From Bacillota bacterium (GTDB taxonomy: Bacteria > Bacillota > Clostridia > Lachnospirales > CAG-274), in contig JAFUAF010000041.1 of assembly GCA_017460805.1 (NCBI GenBank), forward strand, positions 1 through 43,753: 43,753 nt of DNA, given 5' to 3'. Positions 15,961 to 23,197 of the stretch are shown here, piece after piece (within the stretch, counting starts at the first letter, position 1; every line of letters begins with the position of its first letter). Made by a program: the position numbers and the translations under genes. The notes under the pieces were generated by a model. That model was given only the letters and a program-made list of their open reading frames with translations, was not told the DNA's origin and searched no databases.

Positions 15961-16723
15961 GATACGCTTTGCCCGCCCCGAAGATGCACAAAACGTGCGT
16001 GAACTTTGGGATATGGCTTTCGGCGAAGACAAGGATTTCAACGATTGGTTTTTTGAAAACATTTTTAATATTGATGATGTTTTGCTTTATACGATAGACA
16101 ATAAAATAGCCGCCATGACACAAATGCCCGCCTATGAGATAAAGGGCTTAGGCACACTGACCTATATTTACGGAGCGGCTACTCATCCCGATATGCGCAA
16201 ACAAGGCATTATGACACAGCTTCTTGAAAAGAGTTTTGACATAGACAGGCAAAACGGCAGGGTCGGCTCTATGCTTATCCCCGCAAATAAAGGCCTGTTT
16301 GATTTTTACACGCGTTTCGGGTACGAAAAGGCATTTTATATCTCAAAAAAGACATATAAAGCCTCGGAATTTGAAATAAAAAAAGCGGAATTTTCGGACA
16401 TACCGCTTTTAAATAACATCTACGAAAACACTCCCGTACCCCACCCCACCCGCACGGCAGATTATTGGCAAAAACAAATTTCAATGTTCAATGACCTCGG
16501 CGGCGGTGTGTATCTGACCGAAAATGCCTATGCCTTTGCATGGGAAGACGAAATACAGGAACTTATGGGCGGCGGGAAAGATAAACTTGCCTCGGCTCTC
16601 GCCCATAAAGCAAAACTGCCCGCCATAGAAGCCTCCACCGTCGGAACGGATATCCCCCTCGGTGTGGTAAAACTCTATAACGGACAGTTTGATAAAATGT
16701 ACTTTAATTTGATGTTTAATTGA
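15941..16723 (+). CDS. GNAT-family N-acetyltransferase (Eis-like two-part)
   Basis: 260 residues from ATG 15941, GGAGG six bases upstream. N-terminal GNAT domain with the acetyl-CoA loop HPDMRKQGIMTQLL (Q/RxxGxx/A form) and IPANKGLFDFYTRFGYE. The second half lacks a loop motif, and the overall plan resembles Eis-type enzymes in a shortened form. Substrate unknown. Coupled to the DUF2156 gene by a 20-base overlap. A REP-like hairpin begins four bases after the stop. Confidence 0.87.
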   Translation: MPYPNSEIRFARPEDAQNVRELWDMAFGEDKDFNDWFFENIFNIDDVLLYTIDNKIAAMTQMPAYEIKGLGTLTYIYGAATHPDMRKQGIMTQLLEKSFDIDRQNGRVGSMLIPANKGLFDFYTRFGYEKAFYISKKTYKASEFEIKKAEFSDIPLLNNIYENTPVPHPTRTADYWQKQISMFNDLGGGVYLTENAYAFAWEDEIQELMGGGKDKLASALAHKAKLPAIEASTVGTDIPLGVVKLYNGQFDKMYFNLMFN

Positions 16724-16726
16724 AAT

Positions 16727-16860
16727 GGTTCTTTGTAAACCGCATTGGTTGACAAAGAACCCGAATATTATGCGCAAAAATTCGGGAGCCGTCGCCTGAC
16801 TGCCTGCTCCCTCAAAAACCGCCTAAATAGCGGATGGGACAGAGAACCATCCCCCGTCCT
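16727..16860. repeat. Cluster of palindromic repeats at the left edge of the immunity island
   Basis: Four consecutive inverted repeats: GGTTCTTTGT..ACAAAGAACC with AACC/GGTT inside (16727-16761); CCGAAT/ATTCGG just after; GGGAGC/GCTCCC (about 16785-16811); GGATGG/CCATCC around 16832-16852, which contains GGGACAGAGAACC and ends CCCCCGTCC. The last shares motifs with the complete copies at 17995-18060 and 40872-40938. No T-tract follows the first hairpin, so a plain terminator is unlikely. Confidence 0.65.
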
Positions 16861-16917
16861 TACTCAATACATGGTCATCCAATATCTGAAACGGAGTACA
16901 AAAAACTTACCAAATAA
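16861..16917 (+). pseudogene. C-terminal tail of a lost polymorphic toxin
   Basis: An 18-codon open end running into a TAA at 16915-16917, reading HGHPISETEYKKLTK before the stop. The HPIS-x-x-EY-x-x-L-T-K ending is typical of C-terminal toxin domains of Rhs/WapA-type proteins. It begins exactly where the palindromic repeat ends and stops 29 bases before the next small gene, the position a toxin would have before its immunity gene. The toxin assignment is from memory of such endings, not a search. Confidence 0.45.
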
Positions 16918-16946
16918 ATTTTTGTTGATATCGGAGTTTATTAAAC

Positions 16947-17255
16947 ATGAAAATTAATAATTCAATTTTTTTACCAGGAAAAGTTAATTACAATGAATTT
17001 AATATTGATTTTAGTCAAGATCTTAAATTGCAATATGAGAATTTAAATGAAGACTTAGTCCAAGTAGAATATGGCAAAGGCTATATTTTGGATATAGGTT
17101 GGTATCCAGAGTGTGATGAAGCTGGATGCGTGATTGTCCAACTTATACATAATAAGGATTGGACAACGCCTATTGTAAAAAAAGAGTGTAATAATATGAG
17201 TGCAATATTGAATTGTATTTCTGAAATAAAAAGAATGATAGGACATAATAAGTGA
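16947..17255 (+). CDS. 102-residue immunity-type protein (orphan)
   Basis: CGGAG stands ten bases before ATG 16947. The product is soluble and acidic, with LQYENLNEDLVQVEYG and YILDIGWYPECDE segments and alternating beta strands, like many small immunity proteins. A+T-rich codon use is clearly unlike the neighbouring acetyltransferase gene, suggesting recent arrival. Preceded by a toxin tail, followed by a GGGGACGGT palindrome and then two more immunity-type genes on the other strand. I cannot name the Imm family. Confidence 0.6.
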   Translation: MKINNSIFLPGKVNYNEFNIDFSQDLKLQYENLNEDLVQVEYGKGYILDIGWYPECDEAGCVIVQLIHNKDWTTPIVKKECNNMSAILNCISEIKRMIGHNK

Positions 17256-17261
17256 TGGTTT

Positions 17262-17316
17262 GAGACTGCTGTGTCATACAGGGGACGGTCTCTGTATGAC
17301 TTGTATGATTAGTCTC
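17262..17316. repeat. GGGGACGGT palindrome between immunity genes 1 and 2
   Basis: GAGACT (17262-17267) pairs with AGTCTC (17311-17316), and GTCATACAG (17273-17281) with CTGTATGAC (17292-17300). The centre reads GGGGACGGTCT. It is a diverged relative of the complete copies. It separates convergent genes and may terminate both. Confidence 0.7.
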
Positions 17317-17321
17317 TCCTC

Positions 17322-17576
17322 TCAATTTTCAACATCACACTCTTTTATCCAGTCCTTAATCTCATTTAAAGAATGAAGATATACATTAGGAGAAACTAAT
17401 AAATCCATTCCATAAACAGTCATCAAATAATCCCACGCTTTTGAATCAAACTCCTCAATTAATTTATCATTTTTAATATATGTATAGGCCCAATCTGAAA
17501 CATTTTCTCTTGAAAGCTCCCCGTTTATATACCTCTGAATTTGTTTTGTTATTTCACTAATTGTAGGTTGTTTCAT
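17322..17576 (-). CDS. 84-residue immunity-type protein (orphan)
   Basis: Start ATG 17576 with GAAGGA upstream. Small, acidic, helical; contains VSDWAYTYI, AWDYLMTVYGMDL and a late LNEIKDWIKE. This pattern (a short helical protein with repeated aromatic-D-W motifs) is common among Firmicutes immunity genes placed after toxins. Directly upstream a 21-codon toxin tail survives, ending 15 bases before this start. A+T-rich codon use. Family not identified. Confidence 0.6.
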   Translation of the reverse strand: MKQPTISEITKQIQRYINGELSRENVSDWAYTYIKNDKLIEEFDSKAWDYLMTVYGMDLLVSPNVYLHSLNEIKDWIKECDVEN

Positions 17577-17591
17577 TATAATTCCTTCTTT

Positions 17592-17657
17592 CTACCATTT
17601 TCCAGTATAGTTTCCAGATGAATCAAATGTATAATGGATTTTTTCTCCGTTTGCAAC
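17592..17657 (-). pseudogene. C-terminal remnant of a second lost toxin
   Basis: Minus strand, 21 codons ending in TAG at 17594-17592, containing HYTFDSSGNYTGKW. The remnant is open from just inside a palindrome (17659-17683), where the frame meets a TGA. The Gly-x-Tyr-Thr-Gly-Lys-Trp ending before a small immunity gene is what a truncated Rhs-type toxin leaves. It confirms that the 17322-17576 gene came as part of a toxin/immunity pair. Confidence 0.5.
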
Positions 17658-17658
17658 T

Positions 17659-17683
17659 CATACGCAGAACCGACCCCTGTATG
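17659..17683. repeat. Degenerate GGGG(A/T)CGGTTCT palindrome between immunity genes 2 and 3
   Basis: CATAC (17659-17663) pairs with GTATG (17679-17683), enclosing GCAGAACCGACCCCT, which is the reverse complement of the repeat core with one change. It lies exactly at the break point of the toxin tail at 17592-17657. Confidence 0.5.
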
Positions 17684-17690
17684 GCATGAC

Positions 17691-17978
17691 TTACTGACTG
17701 TGTTCTGCCCAATCTTTAAAAATTTCAAAAATTTTTTCAAGTTTATTTATATCTCCGCTTCCTAAAAATTTGCCATCTTTTTTTTCACAAAAAAGAAAAT
17801 CATCTTCATTTATATACTTAGAAATAGTTTTAAATTTAATGTTTTCCAAATACGTATCAATTATATCGATGGAAACAATCCAGCCAGGATTATCTAAAGT
17901 ATCGACTTTAATACCATAAATATGTTCCCAGTCTCCATTGCACATCGACAGATACCAATTTTCAATCCATTTTAACAT
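17691..17978 (-). CDS. Imm53-family immunity protein (orphan)
   Basis: 95 residues from ATG 17978 with AGAGG upstream. The N-terminus WIENWYLSMCNGDWEH followed by YGIKVDTLDNPGW matches the Imm53 signature (WY..C.GDWEH.YGI...TLDNPGW), and the C-terminus has a F-x-x-W-A ending. Imm53 proteins neutralise the C-terminal toxin of secreted polymorphic toxins, in the producing cell's cytoplasm. No toxin gene is in the window; only a short LxLHIKR-type open tail precedes the start. A complete palindromic repeat begins 17 bases upstream. A+T-rich like its two neighbours. Confidence 0.82.
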   Translation of the reverse strand: MLKWIENWYLSMCNGDWEHIYGIKVDTLDNPGWIVSIDIIDTYLENIKFKTISKYINEDDFLFCEKKDGKFLGSGDINKLEKIFEIFKDWAEHSQ

Positions 17979-17994
17979 ATATTTACCTCTTAAT

Positions 17995-18060
17995 ATGCAG
18001 AGACAAGGGGACGGTTCTACTGTCCCGCAGGGGACAGATAGAACCGTCCCCTTGTCTCAT
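17995..18060. repeat. Complete REP/REPIN-like palindrome, copy A
   Basis: Arms 18001-18026 and 18031-18057 pair almost perfectly (one bulged A at 18038) around a GCAG loop; each arm carries GGGGACGGTTCTA and ends TGTCCC. Flanks are ATGCAG on the left and CAT on the right, the same as in copy B (40872-40938), which is the reverse complement with a different loop. It abuts the stop codon of the DAHP synthase gene (18060-18062) and could act as its transcription end. Confidence 0.85.
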
Positions 18061-19091
18061 TATACTCTGTCCGCAATATCCAAAAGAAGTTCCTTTGTGT
18101 CCTCGAAACCGAGACAGGGGTCGGTTATCGACTTGCCGTAAACATGAGGTTCGCTGCCGTTCTGGTTACCCTCTACAAGGTAGCTTTCTATCATAACGCC
18201 CTTTACCATTTCGCGGATATAGTCGTTATAGCTGCGGGAGTGGAGTATCTCTTTTACTATACGCGGCTGCTCAAAATACTTTTTGCCGCTGTTGGAATGG
18301 TTTGCATCCACAATGACCGTCGGATTTTTAAAATTGCCCTCTATAAACTTACTGTATGCAAGGATAAGATCCTCGTAGTGGTAGTTTGGGATATTGTTGC
18401 CGTGCTTGTTTACCGAGCCTCGCATAATGGCGTGTGCAAGCGGATTGCCCGTGGTCTGTACCTCATGGCCGTTGTAAAGGAAATTGTGCGAGTGCTGTGC
18501 CGCCTTTATGGAATTGAACATAACGGTCAGATCGCCGCTGGTGGGGTTTTTCATACCCACGGCACAGTCTATGCCGCTTGCGGTAAGGCGGTGCTGCTGA
18601 TTTTCAACACTTCTTGCACCTATAGCGATATAGCTTAACAAGTCCTCAACAAAAGGCAGGTTTGAGGGGTAGAGCATCTCGTCCGAGATGGGCATACCCG
18701 TTTCTTCGATAACATGGATAAACATTTTTCTTATGGCAAGTATGCCCTCAAGCATATTGGGCTCTTTTGTGGGGTCGGGCTGATGCATCATGCCCTTGTA
18801 GCCGTCGCCCGTGGTACGCGGCTTGCCCGTATAGACGCGCGGCACGATAAGAAGCTTGTCATTTACCTGATCGCGCACCTCTTTAAGTTTGTTCATATAT
18901 TCAAGCACCGCTTCTTCATCATCGGCGGAGCATGGCCCTACAATTACGATAAATCGCTTGTCTTTTCCCGTTATAACATCTGCTATCTGTCTGTCGTTGT
19001 CTTTTTTTATCTTTGCCAGTTCCTCGCTGATCGGGATAAGCGAACGTATCGCCTCGGGGGAGGGAATGGCGCGTACATTTTTAAAACTCAT
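18060..19091 (-). CDS. aroF: 3-deoxy-7-phosphoheptulonate (DAHP) synthase, class I
   Basis: First step of the shikimate pathway: condenses phosphoenolpyruvate and erythrose-4-phosphate. 343 residues, E. coli AroFGH-type (I-alpha), with IVGPCSADD, PRTTGDGYKGMMHQPD, ARSVENQQHR, VGMKNPTSGD and the metal-binding VDANHSNSGK. Which E. coli paralogue it matches cannot be told; the symbol is generic. Monocistronic, with its own promoter; a palindromic repeat touches its stop codon. No ACT or chorismate mutase fusion. Confidence 0.96.
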   Translation of the reverse strand: MSFKNVRAIPSPEAIRSLIPISEELAKIKKDNDRQIADVITGKDKRFIVIVGPCSADDEEAVLEYMNKLKEVRDQVNDKLLIVPRVYTGKPRTTGDGYKGMMHQPDPTKEPNMLEGILAIRKMFIHVIEETGMPISDEMLYPSNLPFVEDLLSYIAIGARSVENQQHRLTASGIDCAVGMKNPTSGDLTVMFNSIKAAQHSHNFLYNGHEVQTTGNPLAHAIMRGSVNKHGNNIPNYHYEDLILAYSKFIEGNFKNPTVIVDANHSNSGKKYFEQPRIVKEILHSRSYNDYIREMVKGVMIESYLVEGNQNGSEPHVYGKSITDPCLGFEDTKELLLDIADRV

Positions 19092-19121
19092 ATCAAAACT
19101 CCTTTGTAAAATTATAAGTGC

Positions 19122-19150
19122 ATTATACTACAAAATCAGTTAAAAATAAA
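19122..19150 (-). promoter_or_regulatory. Probable promoter of the DAHP synthase gene
   Basis: Minus strand TATAAT (19122-19127) with TTTATT 17 bases upstream (19145-19150). A second TATAAT lies at 19111-19116. AAAGGAG before ATG 19091. No recognisable operator. Confidence 0.5.
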
Positions 19151-19158
19151 GTGTTTTT

Positions 19159-21351
19159 TTAATTTTTTTTGTATGCCGCAAGCGAATAAAACTCCGTTTT
19201 TTCGGCGGCTTTTTTTATTCTGTCCGCGGTAAGTGCGAAAATATCGGGATAGGGCTGCCCGCAAAGCATTTTAAGCGCATTTAAATTGATATTCATGGGC
19301 AGCTGTGCACGTAAAAGCGCGTTATAACACATTATCTTGTATTTGTGCATATCTTCTTCTTTTATGCTTTGCAGATATTCAAAGCTTTTCTTTATGGTTT
19401 CTATGGTCGTATCAAAATTTATATCCTTAAAAGAGGTAATAACTATATTTCCGCTTGGCGTTGCTTCGCAGTCGCAGCCGTATGCACCTTTGCAGCGGAC
19501 ATTCTCCCAAAGATAGGTGTTTTGCAGTATCACAGCCATGGCAAAATTTTCATCATATCCCGCAGAAGAAGCGAAAGCAAGACTTATTGTGCTGGTGTTT
19601 TTATTGGTATAAACTATATTTTTTGCTTTTTGGGGAATGAAAAAATCTCTTTTAAAATCATTGTCGGGATGAAGAACAAGTGAGTTTACAAATTCTTCGG
19701 CTGCCTTGAAATTCCTTTTGTCCGTGCAGACTGCATAATACAAATTTTTACGTGTAAAGAGCACTTTTCTTATGTCATAAGCTTCTTCGCAGCTGTCATA
19801 TATCGTTTTTAATGCAAGTGCGGACTCCTCAAGTGCGGAAAGTGCCGTAAGTTTCGCAAGATGTTCTGTTTTGGGCAGATCGCAGGATTTTCCGCCTTTT
19901 TTGCCGAATATATCGTTTATATCGGGAGGCTTTTTGACAAAAAAAGACGTTTGTAAAGTTAAACAGGGTTTTCCTATGTCATTAAGACCTGTCTTTACAG
20001 CGGGATGTTTTTGCAGAAGCAGGCTGCTTGTGTCTTTTAACATTTTCAGCGGCAAATTCAGTTCAAAGGCAAGTGTGATATTGATGATATCTTTATTTTT
20101 ATTGTCCGTGAAAACCGAATTATGCCCGAAGATCATAATCGGCTTGTCTGCTTTCAAATCGGGAATAATAAAGCGGCAGGGCATTTCCTTTTGAGCGCGG
20201 TATTTTGTAAGCGGTGTGCTGTCCGATATATCGGGAGTCTGCATGAATGGGGACGGGATATCGACATATTCGTATTTGCCGATATCGGATGAAAATGCCT
20301 TTGCCAACATATCATGCGGTCTCATGCGGCCGACTTTTTTGAATATTTCGTCAAAATCAAGAGCATCAATGTCAAAGTCTGACTGCATAAGCAGTGTGTT
20401 ATAGAATATCCCGCGCGGCTTGTATCCGAAATCTCCGCTTTTTAAGTATAATTTACGGCTGTCGATATCAAAAAAAGATATATTGTCCGTTCTGCTGTCA
20501 AAAATATCGAGTTTTATATAAGCGACCTCTCCGTCGTCGTTCAGTTTTTCGCCGAGTGCATCGCAGATAATATGATAAGCGTGAAGCTTTGCCGTTTCGC
20601 TTGTCAGACAAACGGGTACAAGAGAAAGCTTGCTGCCGACAAAAATTTTATCGGGTAAAACAGGTTTTTTAAGCTTTGGCTTTTCCGTACCCAAAACAAA
20701 ATATCTGTCAAGGATATCAATATATTTTTGTTTGTCACATTTTCCGTAAATAAAAGCGGTGCAGTTGGCGGGAGTGTAGTATTTTTTGTGATATTCAAGC
20801 AGTTTGCCGTAATCTGCAAAAGGTATCATTTCGGGTGTGCCCGCAGACAAAAAATGCGTAAACTGTTTTTTCAGATATTGTTCTTCCCCGAAAAGCCCGT
20901 CTTCATATTCGCCCGACATTTCGCCGTAAACGCTGCCCTGTATTCTCTCGCCGTCAAAAAAGCCGCCCTCCTGCAAAAATATCCCCTTATTTTTATAAAC
21001 AAGGGGATGAAAAACACAGTCACAGTATACATCTGCCATTATAAGCAGGGAGTTTTCGTCCGTTGAGGCAGCGGGGAAAAGCGTTCTATGCGGGTAAGTT
21101 ATCGCATTAAGGTAGGTATGGACGGTATTTTGTTCAAGAATATTGAATGCGTCCTTATACGGATATTTTTCGGAGCCGCACAAAACACAATGCTCCAGAA
21201 TATGCGGTATACCCGTATCATCTTCGGCGGGTGTATCAAAGCAGAGCGAAAAAACGCAGTTATTGTCGTCGTTGTCGATGCAGATGATCTTTGCGCCGCT
21301 TTTATGTTCGGTTACCGTAATATCGCCTATGCCTCCGATATGCTTAAACAT
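19159..21351 (-). CDS. M16C-family zinc metallopeptidase (presequence-protease-like), short form
   Basis: 730 residues from ATG 21351. The inverted zinc motif HILEH is at 50-54 (HxxEH), followed by CVLCGSEKYPYKDAF as in the PreP/Cym1 branch, with the distal acidic region YGEMSGEYED. PreP relatives have about 970 residues in four domains; this one is some 240 shorter, the shortage being in the second half. The family degrades unfolded peptides within a closed chamber. Coupled to the TPR gene by an 8-base overlap; the frame extends further 5' inside that gene, but MFKHIGGIG is the natural start. Confidence 0.88.
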   Translation of the reverse strand: MFKHIGGIGDITVTEHKSGAKIICIDNDDNNCVFSLCFDTPAEDDTGIPHILEHCVLCGSEKYPYKDAFNILEQNTVHTYLNAITYPHRTLFPAASTDENSLLIMADVYCDCVFHPLVYKNKGIFLQEGGFFDGERIQGSVYGEMSGEYEDGLFGEEQYLKKQFTHFLSAGTPEMIPFADYGKLLEYHKKYYTPANCTAFIYGKCDKQKYIDILDRYFVLGTEKPKLKKPVLPDKIFVGSKLSLVPVCLTSETAKLHAYHIICDALGEKLNDDGEVAYIKLDIFDSRTDNISFFDIDSRKLYLKSGDFGYKPRGIFYNTLLMQSDFDIDALDFDEIFKKVGRMRPHDMLAKAFSSDIGKYEYVDIPSPFMQTPDISDSTPLTKYRAQKEMPCRFIIPDLKADKPIMIFGHNSVFTDNKNKDIINITLAFELNLPLKMLKDTSSLLLQKHPAVKTGLNDIGKPCLTLQTSFFVKKPPDINDIFGKKGGKSCDLPKTEHLAKLTALSALEESALALKTIYDSCEEAYDIRKVLFTRKNLYYAVCTDKRNFKAAEEFVNSLVLHPDNDFKRDFFIPQKAKNIVYTNKNTSTISLAFASSAGYDENFAMAVILQNTYLWENVRCKGAYGCDCEATPSGNIVITSFKDINFDTTIETIKKSFEYLQSIKEEDMHKYKIMCYNALLRAQLPMNINLNALKMLCGQPYPDIFALTADRIKKAAEKTEFYSLAAYKKN

Positions 21352-22699
21352 TGTGTTCCTCCAGATAGCGTTTTGCTTCGTTTTTGACCGACTGTACGGG
21401 ATGATTTTGTGCGACCTGGGCGAAACATTCTTTTGCGGTCTGCTCGTCATTTTCGGATGCGGCTATCTTGCCAAGCTGGAAAAGGGCAGAGTAGCGTATC
21501 TCGTCGCCCTCCTGACAGCATTTCAGACATTGATTGAAAAGCGTTTTAGCCGTGTCGTTGTCACTGTTTTCCATCTGCTGACGGCCGCTTATATAGAACT
21601 GCTCGGCTGCAAGCGGCAGTATAAGCTGTTTTTGTTTGGCATACTGCTCCATTATCTCGGGCGAAAAATCGGTCGTATCTATATTTACAAGTATCATTGC
21701 CGCTTCGGTCGCGTTGTCGTTGCTGTAAAGCGTTTCGGCAGTGTTTATCTGTTTTACACGGTCCTGCAAAGACATATCGGCCTGGGCAGGCTGTTCCTGC
21801 GAAAGACTTGCGGAAGATTCGTTGTACTTGTTTGACAGTTCATCAAACTCATGTTTCAGCTGATTATATTTGCTGACCTGCATATCAAGCTCCTGCTGTT
21901 TGGCTTCCATAAGCTGAGGCAGGGCAAGCAGTCCGACAATTACAGCCGAACTTATAAAACCGAAAAAGAACATCGGTATAACAGGTTGAGTCCGCTGCGT
22001 ATTTCTTGATGAACGCGATACCGTCTGCGGCATATAATATGCGGAATTTCGCGGGTCACTGCGGTAGCTCTTGGGCACGGGACGGCTTTTGTCGGGGTAA
22101 AGCTGACGGTAATAGCTGAGTGCTTTTTCGTTGTTTATATCCTGTTTTAAAACCGTGTTGATAAGGTCAACGGCCTGTGAATTTTTGCCGTGCATAAGAT
22201 AGCAGAGCGCAAGCAGATTATTGGCCTCTATAAAACGCGGATTGAGGTTGAGCGCTTTTTTCAGGCTGATTATCGCCATATCGTCATTGCGTTCGCGCAC
22301 ATCTTCAAGGGCTTCGTTGTAAAGTTTTATGCTTTGTTCGAGCTGTGTCGCCTGACGGCCGTTTTTTTCGTATTCTGCAAGATATTCGGACGCGGGATTT
22401 TTTTCGGGATTTAAGTTTATGCTTAACACCCACTGCATAAGTGCGTTTGCGATATCTCCCGTTTCAAAATAAACAAGACCGAGAAGATTTCTTGCGTTTT
22501 TGTTGGATTTATTAAAGGCAATGCTTTTTCTGAGTGCGTTTACGGCACCGCTGAGGTCTCTGTCGTTTGCCATTTCAAGCCCGATGTTATACCACCGTGC
22601 GGAAAGTGCCTGTGCATGGATATAAGGGCGGAGCCTGATACCGCATTCGGGGCAGCGTTCGCCGCCGCTGGTCTTGGCACCGCATTTTGGACATTTCAT
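21344..22699 (-). CDS. Zinc-ribbon / TPR membrane protein
   Basis: 451 residues. Zinc ribbon with C3, C6, C16 and C19 (CPKC...CPEC), TPR repeats about 33-205 (NARNLLGLVYFETGD and FIEANNLLALCYLMHG), a linker of Ser/Arg/Pro, one transmembrane helix about 240-262, coiled coil about 265-300, and a second TPR-like region to the end. So a cytoplasmic TPR domain is connected through the membrane to an outer TPR domain. Function unknown; assembly platform is a guess. Downstream M16C peptidase overlaps, upstream 54-aa gene is spaced by 5 bases. Confidence 0.85.
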   Translation of the reverse strand: MKCPKCGAKTSGGERCPECGIRLRPYIHAQALSARWYNIGLEMANDRDLSGAVNALRKSIAFNKSNKNARNLLGLVYFETGDIANALMQWVLSINLNPEKNPASEYLAEYEKNGRQATQLEQSIKLYNEALEDVRERNDDMAIISLKKALNLNPRFIEANNLLALCYLMHGKNSQAVDLINTVLKQDINNEKALSYYRQLYPDKSRPVPKSYRSDPRNSAYYMPQTVSRSSRNTQRTQPVIPMFFFGFISSAVIVGLLALPQLMEAKQQELDMQVSKYNQLKHEFDELSNKYNESSASLSQEQPAQADMSLQDRVKQINTAETLYSNDNATEAAMILVNIDTTDFSPEIMEQYAKQKQLILPLAAEQFYISGRQQMENSDNDTAKTLFNQCLKCCQEGDEIRYSALFQLGKIAASENDEQTAKECFAQVAQNHPVQSVKNEAKRYLEEHNV

Positions 22700-22704
22700 G
22701 GTGC

Positions 22705-22869
22705 TTACTCCTTTTTATCTTTTTTCTTGTCGGTTTTCTTCTGCTCATTGTTTGTTATGCGCAAAAGATCCATTACATCCTGCACTTCGTTGTCAAGTAT
22801 TGTATTTTCAAGGTCGCCCACCTCTGTCATGGGTCGGAACTTATTAACTTCTTTTTTAAAATCAAACAT
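22705..22869 (-). CDS. 54-residue charged protein, unknown
   Basis: ATG 22869 has a perfect GGAGG six bases upstream, and a promoter lies at 22916-22944. The product begins MFDFKKEVNKF, has a central acidic helix (VGDLENTILDNEVQDVMDLL) and a Lys-rich tail (KKTDKKKDKK). It ends 5 bases before the TPR gene, whose ribosome binding site is its last codons. First gene of a three-gene unit with the TPR and M16C genes. Not recognised. Confidence 0.75.
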   Translation of the reverse strand: MFDFKKEVNKFRPMTEVGDLENTILDNEVQDVMDLLRITNNEQKKTDKKKDKKE

Positions 22870-22915
22870 ATATATCCTCCGGGGTTTGATAATTGTGCAA
22901 AATATCGTACTTTAT

Positions 22916-22944
22916 ATCTTACCACAACACAGCGAAGCCTGCAA
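22916..22944 (-). promoter_or_regulatory. Promoter of the 54-aa / TPR / M16C operon
   Basis: Minus strand TTGCAG (22939-22944) and TAAGAT (22916-22921) with a 17-base spacer, about 40 bases before the GGAGG of the first gene. Confidence 0.55.
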
Positions 22945-22976
22945 GGGTAAGTTTTATATATTTTGTAAAAAAATGT

Positions 22977-23004
22977 TTGTTTTTGCATAAAAATGTGATA
23001 TACT
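22977..23004 (+). promoter_or_regulatory. Likely original promoter of the CBS/AlkD genes
   Basis: TTGTTT (22977-22982), 16 bases, TATACT (22999-23004). It sits just left of the MITE-like element, so a transcript from here would carry the whole 158-base element in its leader. Confidence 0.5.
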
Positions 23005-23011
23005 TTTCTTA

Positions 23012-23169
23012 GGAAACACTGATTAATTAATCATTCGCATATTTGGTTAATGTTCCCGCATACTGTGTCAAAGCCCCTCAACGTAGCTTCCGGCTACGCC
23101 ATCGGGTCTTTTCCTTGTCTGCGAAAACATTACCTCAAATCTGCTTCAAGTGAATTAATCAGCGCTTCC
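23012..23169. mobile_element. MITE-like element, 158 bp, with 17-bp inverted ends and CTTA target duplication
   Basis: Ends GGAAACACTGATTAATT (23012-23028) and AATTAATCAGCGCTTCC (23153-23169) are inverted with two mismatches. CTTA occurs directly outside both ends (23008-23011 and 23170-23173). The inside is itself a long imperfect palindrome: GGTTAATGTT...CGCA against TGCG...AACATTACC, and at the centre CGTAGC/GCTACG. It encodes no protein. These are the features of a non-autonomous transposon mobilised by another element's transposase. It fills the gap between the promoter and the CBS gene. Confidence 0.8.
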
Positions 23170-23197
23170 CTTATAATACATTTTGGGGGTGCAGACA

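Noticed and set aside
16727..16761. Hairpin after the GNAT gene read as a rho-independent terminator
   Set aside because: No T-tract on either side; motif content fits the palindromic repeat family.
16745..16957. 70-codon plus-strand frame over the palindromes and the start of the first immunity gene
   Set aside because: No ribosome binding site, runs through inverted repeats and overlaps the better gene; the tail frame ending at 16917 is the meaningful one.
17938..18141. Plus-strand frame over copy A of the repeat
   Set aside because: It is antisense to Imm53 and DAHP synthase and has no ribosome binding site; openness only reflects the readable frame of the repeat.
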